NCBI GenBank assembly: GCA_030824275.1
Contig: JAVBXY010000002.1
Coordinates: 22,926-86,925, forward strand
DNA length: 64,000 bases
From: Rhodocyclaceae bacterium
Lineage (GTDB): Bacteria; Pseudomonadota; Gammaproteobacteria; Burkholderiales; Rhodocyclaceae
Reading direction: 5' to 3'
Position 1 is the stretch's first letter; each line of letters begins with the position of its first letter. Below the pieces are notes generated by a model. It saw nothing but the letters and a program-made list of their open reading frames with translations, was not told the DNA's origin and ran no database searches. Of the stretch, positions 1 through 7,849 are shown piece by piece. The position numbers were made by a program, and so were the translations under genes.

Positions 1-195
1 GATTTCACCAAGGGCGAACGCATCAACGCCACCTACGACGAGCATGCCCAGATCCTGCGTCTGCTGACACAACGCAAGGCCGCGCAGGCATCGATCCTGT
101 TGCGCTCGCATATCTCCGCAAGCAAGGCCGAAGTGCGCAAGATCACCTTGCACATGCTGCACATGGCGAGCCGGGGCAGTCGGTCGGTAGAGTAG
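1..195 (+). CDS. GntR/FadR-family regulator, C-terminal end only (FCD ligand-binding domain)
   Basis: An open frame enters from the left edge and ends at a TAG at 193-195, leaving the last 64 codons. The residues show the closing helices of an FCD domain: an E-H-x2-I-L-x2-L pattern (DEHAQILRLLTQRKA) followed by a helix with LLRSHIS. In the FCD family these histidines help bind a metal or an organic acid in the effector pocket. The DNA-binding N-terminus and the start lie outside the window, so the regulated pathway cannot be named. The gene is followed by about 120 bases with no recognisable element before the next gene. Confidence 0.6.
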   Translation, partial: DFTKGERINATYDEHAQILRLLTQRKAAQASILLRSHISASKAEVRKITLHMLHMASRGSRSVE

Positions 196-318
196 TTCCA
201 CGGTAACCCGCCCTTACATTCCCGCATCACAGGCGCGGTATTTGGCGCTATCCTTGGTCATGCATATCCGATCCGACTGCGCCAACGCAGTGCGCACTAC
301 TTGCCGAGTCCACGCCCC

Positions 319-1953
319 ATGAGCGCCATGAGTTTCGAACTCCATCCCACCGGCACCGAACAGCCGCCCGCCTTCCTCACGCCGGTCGCCTGTGAGGACT
401 GGATCAGCAGCGTCCCGCTGGCCAACGCAGTGCAGGCGCAGTCGATGTTCCTCAAGCAGCTCACCCTGCTGCATCGCTACAGCCTGCACGCCGCCGAGCG
501 CTTCGCCATCCTGGAAACCCTGCGCGGCCCGGTCAGCGATGCTCAGGAGGACGTGGCGAAGAAATTCGCCGGCCGCCCCCTGCCCTTCTCACCGCCCGAG
601 CAGGCCGCGCTGGACAGCACCCTGGCGGTCTGGCACGCGCTGGCGCTGGGCTATCTGCGCTGTTTCGAGCAGGCCCGTAGCGGCGATGCCGGCCTCGCGG
701 CGCAAGTCGCCAAGGTGGCGCAGCGACTGCTGTCGGTGTTTGCCGATTGGCAAGTGGATTTGTGTCGCGGCGAACAACTGCCCGACGCCGCCTACTGGAA
801 ACAGTTGCATCAGACCTTTGCCGCCGTCGAATCCATGGGCATCGCCGGCGCGGCGGTCAACGATCCGGTGCGTCACGGCAACATGCCGGTCAGCCCGCTG
901 GGCGCCTATGCCGAATGTCATTTGCTGCACACCGCCAGCACCTACGAGCTACCGGCCCGGCACCTGGCCTGGGTGGCGCGCTGGGCACGGCGCTGGGGCG
1001 TCAAGCTGTCGCTGATCAAGGCACCGCCCGAGGACATCCGCAACCGGGCCGTGCCGCTCTGGGTCGATATCGAATCCGACCGTCCGGCCGGTTATCTGCC
1101 CCGTCCTTCTGCCGGCAGCCGCTGGCTGGAAACCACAGCTTTGCGCACCAGCATCGCCGCCCGCATCGCCCTGCTCGAACAGGGCCGGGCGCCGGCAGAA
1201 ATGCAACTGGGCGACGACGTCACCCAACCGGCAGCCGGCCAGTTGTTGGCCCGCGTGCTCCAGCGCTGGTGCAAGGGCGGTGCCGCGCGACGCAGTGAAC
1301 GGCGGCCCGCCAACGGTTCCTGCACTTTCATCGCCGGCTTCGACGCCGTGCATTTTCATCTCTCGGGGAAAAAAGCCTTCCACCGCGCCACCAAGGATGA
1401 CGCCACGCTGCGTCGGGAACGCGAGGAAATGGAAACCTTCGGCCAGCATAGCCATCGTCGTGCCGAGGCCGACGCTGAAGCCGCCAACGACAATTCGAGC
1501 ATCGAGCAGTGGGAAATCATGGACGATTGGCAGTTGCTCGATGAATCCGCCACCGGCTTGCGCATCACCCGGCCGCTCAAGGAAGGCGTGCGCATCGGTG
1601 CCGGCCTGCTGGTTGCCGCACAGCTTGCCGGCAGCGACGGCTACGTGCTCGGCAGCGTGCGCTGGGCGCTACGCGAAGGCAACAATGCCCTGGCCGCCGG
1701 CATCCAGCTGTTCCCCGGCGTACCACGCACGGTATCCGCCCGCCCCGTGGAGCCGGGTAGCCTTTATCGTCAGGCGTTTCTGCTGCCGCCATTGACGGAC
1801 TCGAAGGAGCCGGCAAGCGTGATCCTGTCCGTCGGCAGCTTCCGCATCGGCCGCAGCGTCGAGATCATGGTGGATGACAAGACACAGATCCTCAAGCTGG
1901 TCCATGTGCTGGATCGCGGCAACGAATTCGAGCGCTGCGCCTACGAAATCTGA
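319..1953 (+). CDS. Uncharacterised protein with a degenerate PilZ-like C-terminal domain
   Basis: A 544-residue soluble protein with no signal peptide or membrane segment. Residues 1-380 are mostly alpha-helical and unrecognised. Near residue 410 the stretch WQLLDESATGLRI resembles the D/N-x-S-x2-G motif of PilZ (cyclic-di-GMP-binding) domains, followed by beta-strand-like sequence (GSVRWALREG, AGIQLFPG) as in PilZ barrels. The partner R-x3-R motif is not obvious, so nucleotide binding is doubtful. ATG at 319, ATG at 328 and TTG at 301 are all possible starts and none has a good Shine-Dalgarno. I chose 319 because the following residues look like the natural beginning. Its 3' end overlaps convergent phoR by 13 bases. 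Confidence 0.75.
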   Translation: MSAMSFELHPTGTEQPPAFLTPVACEDWISSVPLANAVQAQSMFLKQLTLLHRYSLHAAERFAILETLRGPVSDAQEDVAKKFAGRPLPFSPPEQAALDSTLAVWHALALGYLRCFEQARSGDAGLAAQVAKVAQRLLSVFADWQVDLCRGEQLPDAAYWKQLHQTFAAVESMGIAGAAVNDPVRHGNMPVSPLGAYAECHLLHTASTYELPARHLAWVARWARRWGVKLSLIKAPPEDIRNRAVPLWVDIESDRPAGYLPRPSAGSRWLETTALRTSIAARIALLEQGRAPAEMQLGDDVTQPAAGQLLARVLQRWCKGGAARRSERRPANGSCTFIAGFDAVHFHLSGKKAFHRATKDDATLRREREEMETFGQHSHRRAEADAEAANDNSSIEQWEIMDDWQLLDESATGLRITRPLKEGVRIGAGLLVAAQLAGSDGYVLGSVRWALREGNNALAAGIQLFPGVPRTVSARPVEPGSLYRQAFLLPPLTDSKEPASVILSVGSFRIGRSVEIMVDDKTQILKLVHVLDRGNEFERCAYEI

Positions 1954-3248
1954 AGCCGATGCGGTGGGAACACCGCACTGAAGGTGGAGCCGACGCCCGA
2001 CTCGCTGTCCACCTGGAGAACCGCCTGGTGACGCTCCAGCACATGCTTGACGATGGCCAGGCCGAGGCCCGTGCCGCCGGCATCGCGGGAACGCCCGCGA
2101 TCCACGCGATAGAAGCGTTCGGTGAGACGGGAAAGATGCTGGGGGGCGATGCCGATGCCGGTGTCACGCACCGAATAGCGCCCGCCGCCCGAGGCATCGA
2201 TGTGCCAGCGCAAGGTGATCTCGCCGCCGTCCGGCGTGTAGCGCACCGCATTGATGGCGAGGTTGGCGAAGGCCGAATGCAGTTCCCGCGTGCTGCCCAG
2301 CAACTTCGCCGGGCCGTCGATTTCCAGCGTGATGCGATGCCGCCCGGCGGATAGCGCCGTCGCCTCCTGGCGCACTTCGGCCATCAGGGCGGCACCATCG
2401 ACGGGTTCTTCCAGCGGTGGCGGCGAATCGGTTTCGAGTGATGACAACGTCAGCAAATCCTCGATCAGCTGCTGCATGCGCCGCGCCTGCTCGGCGGCGG
2501 TTTGCAGATAGTGCGCCAGCTCCTCCGGTGGCGTGTCGGGAAGCGCGTCGAGGGCGGTTTCGACAAAACCCAAGGTCACGGTGAGCGGCGTCTTCAATTC
2601 GTGGGAGACGTTGGCGACAAAATCGCGGCGCATGGTGGCAAGCTTCTGTAACTGCGTCACATCGCGCACCAAGAGCAGAGTACGACCGGCGGCGAAGGGC
2701 GCGGCCTGGATTTGCAAGGTGCGGCCGGGGTTGCGCTGAGTGGCGAGTTCCAGCGGCGCACCCCGATGATCCGGGCTATCGAGATAGTCGAGGAACTCCG
2801 GTTCGCGTAGCAGGTTGGTGACGCGACTGCCCGTATCGACAGCGGCCTTGAGTCCCAGACAAGCTTCAGCGTGCATGTTCATCCACTCGATGGCGCGATG
2901 GCCATCAAGGATCAGTACACCATCGGGCAGGGCTTCGGCGGCACGGCGAAAGCGCACCAACTCTTCAGTGGCCTGGTCGCGGGCGGCGGCGGACAAACGA
3001 CCGCGCCGGTGCAAAGCCTCGAACACCGCACCCCAGACACCGCGCGCACTCGGCGTCGGCGTACCCAGTGGCGCGGTAGTCCAGCGGATCAGCTTGAGGG
3101 CCATCCATAGCTGGCGCGCGAAGAAAAAGGCGACGATGCCGAAGAGCATCAATTCCATGCCCCGCACCCCGCCCAGGGAGTAGCCAATGATGGCGCCCAA
3201 TGCGGCGAGAGCGGCAGCGGTCAGCAGTTCGGCCAGGGCCGCGTTCAT
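1941..3248 (-). CDS. phoR: PhoR-type phosphate-regulon sensor histidine kinase
   Basis: A 435-residue inner-membrane kinase. Two hydrophobic segments lie at the N-terminus (residues 1-40). A PAS-like region follows around residues 95-200, then the HisKA motif DFVANVSHELKTPL carrying the phospho-accepting His, and the HATPase N, G1 and G2 boxes (NLAINAVRYT, DTGIGIA, GTGLGLAIVK). It should phosphorylate PhoB when phosphate is scarce. ATG at 3248 lies 7 bases after the phoB stop. An upstream ATG at 3281 would overlap phoB and is less likely. phoU or pstSCAB is not adjacent in this window, so the input from the Pst transporter is not visible here. Confidence 0.93.
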   Translation of the reverse strand: MNAALAELLTAAALAALGAIIGYSLGGVRGMELMLFGIVAFFFARQLWMALKLIRWTTAPLGTPTPSARGVWGAVFEALHRRGRLSAAARDQATEELVRFRRAAEALPDGVLILDGHRAIEWMNMHAEACLGLKAAVDTGSRVTNLLREPEFLDYLDSPDHRGAPLELATQRNPGRTLQIQAAPFAAGRTLLLVRDVTQLQKLATMRRDFVANVSHELKTPLTVTLGFVETALDALPDTPPEELAHYLQTAAEQARRMQQLIEDLLTLSSLETDSPPPLEEPVDGAALMAEVRQEATALSAGRHRITLEIDGPAKLLGSTRELHSAFANLAINAVRYTPDGGEITLRWHIDASGGGRYSVRDTGIGIAPQHLSRLTERFYRVDRGRSRDAGGTGLGLAIVKHVLERHQAVLQVDSESGVGSTFSAVFPPHRLQIS

Positions 3249-3255
3249 GTTTCGC

Positions 3256-3942
3256 TTACGCCGCCGAGAAACGGTAGCCACTACCGCGCACGGTCTGGAT
3301 CAGCCCGTCATGATGCGTGGCTTCGAGGGCGGCGCGCAGGCGACGGATATGCACGTCTACCGTCCGCTCCTCGACGAAGACGTGATCGCCCCAAACCTGA
3401 TCGAGCAATTGCGAGCGGCTGTGTACGCGCTCCGGATGGGTCATCAGGAAATGCAACAGGCGGAACTCGGTGGGGCCGAGGCTGATTTCGTCGCGACCGT
3501 CAGTGATGCGATGGGTGACCGGGTCGAGACGCAGGCCGCCCAGCTCGACCGCGTCCTCGGTGGACTGCGGTGCATGGCGGCGCAGCACGGCCTTGATGCG
3601 CGCAGTCAGTTCGCGGGGGCTGAAGGGCTTGGTGACATAGTCGTCGGCACCGATCTCGAGGCCCTCGATCTTGTCACGCTCCTCGGCGCGGGCCGTGAGC
3701 ATGATGATGGGCAGTTGGCGGGTACGCGAGTCGCCGCGCAGCTGGCGGGCGAAGTCGATGCCGCTCATGCCAGGCAACATCCAGTCCAGCAGCACCATGT
3801 CGGGCAGGGCCGCCTGCACCTGGCGGCGGGCGGATTCCGCATCGGCGGCGAGGATGACCTCATGACCGGCGCGGCGCAAGTTCACTTCGATCAGCGCCTG
3901 GATGGCGGGTTCGTCTTCGACAACAAGTATCGTGGCGGGCAT
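3256..3942 (-). CDS. phoB: PhoB response regulator (OmpR/PhoB family)
   Basis: A 228-residue two-domain regulator. The receiver domain (residues 1-120) has the acidic pocket VVEDE, the phospho-acceptor Asp in LLDWMLPGMSG, the switch Thr (MLTARAEE) and the Lys in YVTKPFSPREL. The C-terminal winged helix (residues 130-228) contains FRLLHFLMTHPERV and VDVHIRRLRAAL, which are typical PhoB recognition-helix surroundings. It activates genes of the phosphate-starvation regulon. It is the first gene of a leftward phoBR operon, and a candidate PHO box lies 44-61 bases upstream. Confidence 0.95.
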   Translation of the reverse strand: MPATILVVEDEPAIQALIEVNLRRAGHEVILAADAESARRQVQAALPDMVLLDWMLPGMSGIDFARQLRGDSRTRQLPIIMLTARAEERDKIEGLEIGADDYVTKPFSPRELTARIKAVLRRHAPQSTEDAVELGGLRLDPVTHRITDGRDEISLGPTEFRLLHFLMTHPERVHSRSQLLDQVWGDHVFVEERTVDVHIRRLRAALEATHHDGLIQTVRGSGYRFSAA

Positions 3943-3985
3943 GGCGTAGACCGGCTAAGGGACGAGATCGAGTCTATTGCAGCAG

Positions 3986-4004
3986 GATGACGGTTCTGTG
4001 ACAC
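3986..4004 (-). promoter_or_regulatory. Candidate PHO box upstream of phoB
   Basis: On the minus strand the half-sites TGTCA (4003-3999) and CGTCA (3992-3988) are spaced 11 bases apart, the spacing of the direct repeats in a PHO box (consensus CTGTCAT repeated every 11 bp). The match is partial, but its position just upstream of phoB fits the known autoregulation of phoBR. Confidence 0.35.
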
Positions 4005-4060
4005 CGTGCGTCGGGGATTGCCTGCGCTATGATAGCCGCCCAACCTGGAGTTCCGACGCC

Positions 4061-4486
4061 ATGCCCGGCCTTGACCGCGACACCCCGATCCCCACCGAGA
4101 TCACCCTCCACAAAAAATCCTGCATGCTGGAGCTGCGCTTCGACGACGACAGCCATTTTCAGCTACCGGCCGAATTCCTGCGTGTCTACAGCCCTTCCGC
4201 CGAAGTGCGCGGTCACGGCGCGGGGCAGGAAACCCTGCAAACCGGCAAGCGCAATGTTGAAATCACGGCCCTCGAAGCCGTCGGCAACTATGCGGTACAG
4301 CCGACCTTCTCCGACGGCCATAGCAGCGGCATCTATTCCTGGGACGTGCTGCACTACCTCGGCGCCAACCATGACGCCCTCTGGGCCGATTACCTGGCGC
4401 GGCTTGAAAAGGCCGGCGCCAGCCGCGATATAGACTCGACTACCTTGCCGCCGAAATCGGGCGGCGGCTGCGGACACAATCACTAA
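4061..4486 (+). CDS. DUF971 protein (gamma-butyrobetaine hydroxylase N-terminal-like domain)
   Basis: 141 residues. The ATG at 4061 follows GGAG at 4047-4050, and an upstream in-frame start at 3977 would run through the phoB promoter region. The sequence matches the small DUF971 family: the opening [20 protein letters not shown], then [40 protein letters not shown] and a Cys/His-rich tail (GGGCGHNH). The fold is the metal-binding N-domain found in butyrobetaine hydroxylases and alone in many proteobacteria, and the tail suggests Zn or Fe binding. No enzyme activity is known to me. Ten bases separate it from ubiE, so co-transcription is likely. Confidence 0.85.
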   Translation: MPGLDRDTPIPTEITLHKKSCMLELRFDDDSHFQLPAEFLRVYSPSAEVRGHGAGQETLQTGKRNVEITALEAVGNYAVQPTFSDGHSSGIYSWDVLHYLGANHDALWADYLARLEKAGASRDIDSTTLPPKSGGGCGHNH

Positions 4487-4496
4487 TGGCACGCTG

Positions 4497-5240
4497 ATGG
4501 CAGACACCCACTTCGGCTACGAAACCGTCGACGAGCGCGAGAAGGCCCAGCGCGTCGCCGGCGTTTTCTCGTCGGTCGCGCAGAAGTACGACGTGATGAA
4601 CGATCTCATGTCCGCCGGCCTGCATCGCATCTGGAAGAAGTTCGCCATCGAGATCGCCGCGCCACGTCCCGGTGAGCGGGTGCTGGATGTTGCGGGCGGC
4701 ACCGCCGATCTTTCGTCGGCTTTCGCCAAGCGCGTCGGCGCGTTTGACAAAACCGGAGGCCAGGTCTGGCTCACCGACATCAACAACGCCATGCTCAGCG
4801 TCGGTCGTGATCGTTTGCTCGATGAGGGCGTGATCGCCCCCACGGCCCAGTGCGATGCCGAGAAGCTGCCCTTTCCCGATAATCATTTCGACATCGTCAC
4901 CGTCGCCTTCGGCCTGCGCAACATGACGCACAAGGACAAGGCCCTGGCCGAGATGCATCGTGTGCTGCGTCCCGGCGGCCGGCTGCTGGTGCTGGAATTC
5001 TCGAAAGTATGGAAACCGCTGGAAAAGGCCTACGATGTCTATTCCTTCAAGCTGCTGCCCTGGCTGGGGCAGAAGATCGCCGGCGACGCCGATTCCTACC
5101 GCTACCTCGCCGAATCCATCCGCATGCACCCGGACCAGGCCACGCTCAAGGCCATGATGGAACAAGCCGGCCTCGAACGGGTCGACGTATTCAATCTGAC
5201 GGCGGGCGTGGTCGCCCTCCATCGCGGCTACAAGTTCTGA
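4497..5240 (+). CDS. ubiE: Ubiquinone/menaquinone biosynthesis C-methyltransferase
   Basis: 247 residues, close to the usual 250. It carries the UbiE signature [17 protein letters not shown] near the N-terminus and SAM-binding motif I ([11 protein letters not shown]). The second UbiE signature ([16 protein letters not shown]) and the C-terminal [14 protein letters not shown] are also present. It adds the C-methyl group in the ubiquinone ring pathway (and demethylmenaquinone to menaquinone where present). It is the first of a ubiE / Tim44-like / ubiJ run, which places it in the aerobic ubiquinone pathway. Confidence 0.97.
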   Translation: MADTHFGYETVDEREKAQRVAGVFSSVAQKYDVMNDLMSAGLHRIWKKFAIEIAAPRPGERVLDVAGGTADLSSAFAKRVGAFDKTGGQVWLTDINNAMLSVGRDRLLDEGVIAPTAQCDAEKLPFPDNHFDIVTVAFGLRNMTHKDKALAEMHRVLRPGGRLLVLEFSKVWKPLEKAYDVYSFKLLPWLGQKIAGDADSYRYLAESIRMHPDQATLKAMMEQAGLERVDVFNLTAGVVALHRGYKF

Positions 5241-5259
5241 CCAGGAGACACATACCCAT

Positions 5260-6147
5260 ATGAAACGTATCGTAATCGCCGCTTTCGCGGCCGTAGTCGG
5301 ACTCGGCATGATGGCCCAAGACGCTGAAGCCAAGCGCCTGGGTGGCAGCGGGTCCTTTGGCATGCGCCGCGACGCCGGCGCCATGAAAGCTCCCGCCTCG
5401 CCCCCGCCCAAGCAAGCCCAGCAGGCCGCTCCTGCTTCTCCGGCCGCAGCTCCCGCTGCAGCGGCCGCACCCAAGTCCGGCATGAGCCGCTGGCTCGGCC
5501 CCCTGGCCGGCCTCGCTGCCGGTATCGGCCTCGCCGCCTTGCTCTCCCATTTCGGCATGGGCGAAGGCGTCGCCAACTTCCTGATGATCGCGCTGGCCGT
5601 GATGGCCGTGATCTTCGTCGTGCGCCTGATCTTCCGCAAGAAGCAGCCCGAGTCGGGCATGCAGTACGCGGGTGCCACAGCGGGTGCGAATGCGCCGGCC
5701 AATTTCCAGCCGGCACGTTTCGAGCCATCTGTTGTTGGTGGCGGTGCCTCAGCGGCCACAGCGAACAGCGGTGACATTCCCGCCGACTTCGATGTCGAAG
5801 GTTTCGTGCGCCAGGCCAAGCTCAATTTCGTCCGCATGCAGGCCGCCAACGACCGGGGCGACATGGACGACATCCGCGAATTCACGTCGCCGGAAGTCTT
5901 CGCCGAAATCCAGATGCAGTACCAGGAGCGCGGCAAATCGGCGCAGCAGACCGACGTGGTGGTGCTCAACGCCGAACTGCTCGACCTCGCCACGGAAGAC
6001 CAGCGCCACATCGCCAGCGTGCGTTTCTTCGGCCAGTTGCGCGAAGATACGAACAGCACACCGGAAGCCTTCAGTGAGCTCTGGCACCTGACCAAGCCGG
6101 TGGACGGTGGTCGCGGCTGGCGTGTGGACGGCATCCAGCAGGCCTGA
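5260..6147 (+). CDS. Membrane-anchored Tim44-like domain protein
   Basis: 295 residues. An N-terminal signal or anchor (MKRIVIAAFAAVVGLGMMAQ) is followed by a low-complexity Ala/Pro/Lys linker (residues 40-72) and two hydrophobic segments (about 78-95 and 100-122). The C-terminal Tim44/TimA-like domain spans about residues 175-295 (FDVEGFVRQAKLNFVRMQAAND, then ITSPEVFAEIQ-like sequence). SD CAGGAG at 5242-5247. Tim44-like domains bind membranes or proteins; the bacterial role is poorly defined. Its place between ubiE and ubiJ suggests, by context only, a link to the membrane ubiquinone machinery. Confidence 0.85.
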   Translation: MKRIVIAAFAAVVGLGMMAQDAEAKRLGGSGSFGMRRDAGAMKAPASPPPKQAQQAAPASPAAAPAAAAAPKSGMSRWLGPLAGLAAGIGLAALLSHFGMGEGVANFLMIALAVMAVIFVVRLIFRKKQPESGMQYAGATAGANAPANFQPARFEPSVVGGGASAATANSGDIPADFDVEGFVRQAKLNFVRMQAANDRGDMDDIREFTSPEVFAEIQMQYQERGKSAQQTDVVVLNAELLDLATEDQRHIASVRFFGQLREDTNSTPEAFSELWHLTKPVDGGRGWRVDGIQQA

Positions 6148-6164
6148 TCCCCTTCGTTACCATC

Positions 6165-6737
6165 ATGCAAGCCCTGCCCACGCCCGCCATCCTCGCCGTC
6201 AATCACCTGCTCGGCCAGGCGACGTGGGCGCGGGAAAAACTGGCGCCCTTCGCCGGCCACACGGCACGCATTTCCATGCCGCCGCTGGACGCGGCCTTCG
6301 TCATCCTCGACGACGGCCGCATCACGGCGCCGAATCCGGAAGCGGAACCCGAAGTCAGCATCACCCTGCCCGCCACGGCACCGCTGCTGGCCCTGCAAGG
6401 CAACGACGCAGTGATGCGTGCGGCGCGGCTCGAAGGTTCGGCGGAGTTCGCCGAGGCCCTGGGCTTCGTCATCCGCAATCTGCGCTGGGATGCCGAGGAA
6501 GACCTCTCGAAAGTGGTCGGCGACATCGCCGCCCACCGCATTGTCGATACCGCGCAGAAAGTCGTCGGCTGGCAGCAGCGGGCGGCACAAAGCGTGGCCG
6601 AGAACCTTGCCGAATACCTCACTGAAGAGCAGCCGATGATTGCTCGCCGTGTCGCCATCGCCGACTTTTCGCGCGACATCGATACCCTGCGCGACGACGT
6701 GGCGCGACTGGAAAAACGCCTCCAGCGGCTCGGCTGA
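6165..6737 (+). CDS. ubiJ: Ubiquinone biosynthesis accessory factor UbiJ (SCP2 domain)
   Basis: 190 residues. The N-terminal part (residues 5-110) fits an SCP2 sterol-carrier fold (FAGHTARISMPPLDAAFVILDDGRI), and the C-terminal third is a long amphipathic helix ending in DIDTLRDDVARLEKRLQRL, as in UbiJ. UbiJ with UbiK scaffolds the soluble Ubi complex and binds the lipid intermediates. In many proteobacteria ubiE-ubiJ-ubiB are adjacent. Here ubiB does not follow; the next gene is an unrelated haem protein. Assignment rests on domain layout plus synteny. Confidence 0.88.
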   Translation: MQALPTPAILAVNHLLGQATWAREKLAPFAGHTARISMPPLDAAFVILDDGRITAPNPEAEPEVSITLPATAPLLALQGNDAVMRAARLEGSAEFAEALGFVIRNLRWDAEEDLSKVVGDIAAHRIVDTAQKVVGWQQRAAQSVAENLAEYLTEEQPMIARRVAIADFSRDIDTLRDDVARLEKRLQRLG

Positions 6738-6818
6738 TACGCCGTTCAAATACTTCTATTTGCGCCGCCACCGTCCAGCGCCGAGAATCGGCTTCCCGAT
6801 CTCGCAGGAGTATTTAAC

Positions 6819-7391
6819 ATGAAGAAATCCCTACTGGCCGGCCTGGTCCTGGTCACCAGCTTGGCCACCTCGCTGACCCACGCCGATGACGCCGCACTGA
6901 TCGCCGAAACCAAAAAGACCGCGCTGGGCATTCCACCCAAGCTGCTGGAAATGGTGCGCGAGGAAATGGACAAGGGTGGCTTCCACGGCGCCATCGCCGC
7001 CTGCAACGACAAGGCACCGAAGATGGCCGCCGCCGCATCGCAGCAGACCGGCTGGGCGATCCGTCGCGTCAGCCTGAAAAACCGCAACCCCAAGGCCGTA
7101 CCCGACGCTTGGGAAAAGACCGTACTGGAAGACTTCGACCGCCGCCAGGCCGCTGGCGAAGATCCGGCGACGCTGGAAAAGGTCGAGATCATCGCCGAAG
7201 GCGACAAACGAACCCTGCGCTACATGAAGGCGCTGCCGACGCAAAAACTCTGTGTCAGCTGCCACGGCACCGAGGATCAGTTGAAGCCAGAAGTGAAGGC
7301 CAAGCTCACCGAGCTTTACCCGAAGGATCTCGCCACCGGCTACAAGGAAGGCCAGATTCGCGGCGCGCTGACGGTCAAGCGCCCGCTGTAA
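6819..7391 (+). CDS. Periplasmic DUF3365 (Tll0287-like) protein with one c-type haem motif
   Basis: 190 residues with a clear Sec signal peptide (cleavage after LTHA, about residue 22). SD CAGGAG at 6805-6810. The DUF3365 sensor-like fold is indicated by IAACNDKAPKMAAAAS, RRVSLKNRNPKAVPDAWE and the C-terminal GQIRGALTVKRPL. The motif CVSCH (about residue 146) is a covalent haem-c attachment site. These proteins occur as stand-alone periplasmic haem proteins or as sensory domains of kinases. The actual partner or ligand is unknown. It is convergent with the hotdog thioesterase, 11 bases away, without a visible terminator. Confidence 0.85.
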   Translation: MKKSLLAGLVLVTSLATSLTHADDAALIAETKKTALGIPPKLLEMVREEMDKGGFHGAIAACNDKAPKMAAAASQQTGWAIRRVSLKNRNPKAVPDAWEKTVLEDFDRRQAAGEDPATLEKVEIIAEGDKRTLRYMKALPTQKLCVSCHGTEDQLKPEVKAKLTELYPKDLATGYKEGQIRGALTVKRPL

Positions 7392-7402
7392 TCACGCAGG
7401 TA

Positions 7403-7849
7403 TCAATACCGCATCGGCGTCGCCAATACCGCCATGGTGACGCGGGAAACGCAGACCAGTTTGTCCCGTTCGTCGGTGATGCGCACGTCCCAGACGTGGC
7501 TGCTGCGCCCCAGGTGCAGCGGCCGCGCGATGCCATAGACCCAGCCTTCGGCCGCAGCGCGAACGTGGTTGGCATTGATCTCCTGGCCGACGCAGTGGTA
7601 CTTCGCCGGATCGACGACGCAGGCCGCGCCCCAGGAGGCGAGGGTTTCCGCCAGCACCACGGAGACGCCGCCGTGCAGCACGCCAGCGGGCTGGCGCGTG
7701 CGCTGATCCACCGGCATGCGGCCTTTGAGGTAGTCCTTGCCGGCTTCGATCAGTTCGATGCCGAGGTGGCCGTTGGCGCAATTGGCGCCGCGCCGGTTGG
7801 CTTCGTCCAGCGGGAATTCCTTGAACCAAATATTGCCACTGCGGCTCAC
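7403..7849 (-). CDS. Hotdog-fold thioesterase, YdiI/EntH/PaaI-like
   Basis: 148 residues. It follows the acyl-CoA thioesterase family YdiI closely: HLGIELIEAGKDYLKGRMPVDQRTRQPAGVLHGGVSVVLAETLAS-like order with the HGG motif, and a catalytic Glu in LAETL. The C-terminal HLGRSSHVWDVRITDE is also typical. The usual substrates are aromatic or hydroxynaphthoyl CoA thioesters; the real one is unknown. The start is GTG at 7849, and the GTGA tetranucleotide (7849-7846) overlaps the stop of the upstream channel gene. It is therefore translationally coupled to the efflux operon, an unexpected partner. Confidence 0.85.
   Translation of the reverse strand: MSRSGNIWFKEFPLDEANRRGANCANGHLGIELIEAGKDYLKGRMPVDQRTRQPAGVLHGGVSVVLAETLASWGAACVVDPAKYHCVGQEINANHVRAAAEGWVYGIARPLHLGRSSHVWDVRITDERDKLVCVSRVTMAVLATPMRY

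Noticed and set aside
4440..6749. Minus-strand open frame of 769 codons across ubiE, Tim44-like and ubiJ genes
   Set aside because: Antisense shadow of three well-supported genes.
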